Source: Candidatus Bathycorpusculum sp. (GTDB taxonomy: Archaea; Thermoproteota; Bathyarchaeia; Bathyarchaeales; Bathycorpusculaceae). From it: 5,328 nt of DNA. Where the stretch lies: the NCBI GenBank assembly GCA_009779045.1, contig WREZ01000099.1, forward strand, positions 1-5,328, read 5' to 3'. Positions 5,271-5,328 of the stretch are shown piece after piece. The position numbers were made by a program, and so were the translations under genes. Positions within the stretch are counted from its first letter, which is position 1. Every line of letters begins with the position of its first letter. The notes under the pieces were generated by a model. That model ran no database searches. It was not told the DNA's origin and worked only from the letters and a program-made list of their open reading frames with translations.

Positions 5271-5328
5271 GTTAACAGAGTTTACCTGGCTCTTAATAAT
5301 TGTAGCTTGCTTCAAAAAGTTTTATGAC

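Noticed and set aside
5271..5328. Possible terminator or start of another gene in the last 58 bases
   Set aside because: Only a weak, bulged TTAA..GAG/CTCTTAA symmetry is visible, with no T-run after it and no frame long enough to judge.
1..5328. CRISPR array, insertion sequence or defence island
   Set aside because: No spaced direct repeats, no transposase or terminal repeats, and only one solitary nuclease-like gene were seen.

Overview
The window carries seven complete protein-coding genes in three blocks on AT-rich DNA. The organism is most likely an archaeon. Reasons: TATA-box-like elements sit where archaeal promoters would place them, GTG and TTG starts are used freely, and the last gene is a small Vsr/DUF559-like nuclease of a kind I associate with uncultured archaea such as Bathyarchaeia. 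This is a tentative reading. No rRNA, tRNA or other marker gene is present, and several proteins (the sirtuin, the flavin-binding protein, the YjbQ enzyme) look as much Clostridia-like as archaeal. A gut or other anaerobic habitat would fit, but that is inference.

Block 1 (positions 2-1629, minus strand) is a two-gene ABC exporter operon: an ATPase followed by a six-helix ABC-2 type permease. The stop of the first overlaps the start of the second as ATGA, which implies coupled translation. Block 2 (1786-3018, minus strand) is a 12-helix MFS transporter, probably a drug or small-molecule exporter. Block 3 (3200-4795, plus strand) diverges from the MFS gene. It is a tight cassette of a class-U-like SIR2 NAD-dependent deacylase, a pyridoxamine-phosphate-oxidase-like flavin-binding protein and a YjbQ/UPF0047 enzyme (secondary thiamine-phosphate synthase family). 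All three touch cofactor chemistry (NAD+, flavin or B6, thiamine), but no common pathway can be proved here. Last comes a stand-alone PD-(D/E)XK-like nuclease of the Vsr/DUF559 type (4905-5270, plus strand).

The non-coding gaps are short (156, 181 and 109 bases) but hold structure. The divergent MFS/sirtuin gap has a good TATA box for the MFS gene, a perfect 6-3-6 palindrome where its transcript should begin, and an 8-bp inverted repeat behind the TATA box. The gap before the nuclease gene has two perfect hairpins that share one arm and so cannot both form.

The most unusual large-scale signal is compositional. From about 1790 to about 3850-3950 the plus strand is rich in G and T and poor in C, whichever strand is coding, so the MFS and sirtuin genes have opposite third-position codon preferences. 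The skew stops close to the next gene. I found no CRISPR array, insertion sequence, RNA gene or defence island, and no convincing wholly new system.
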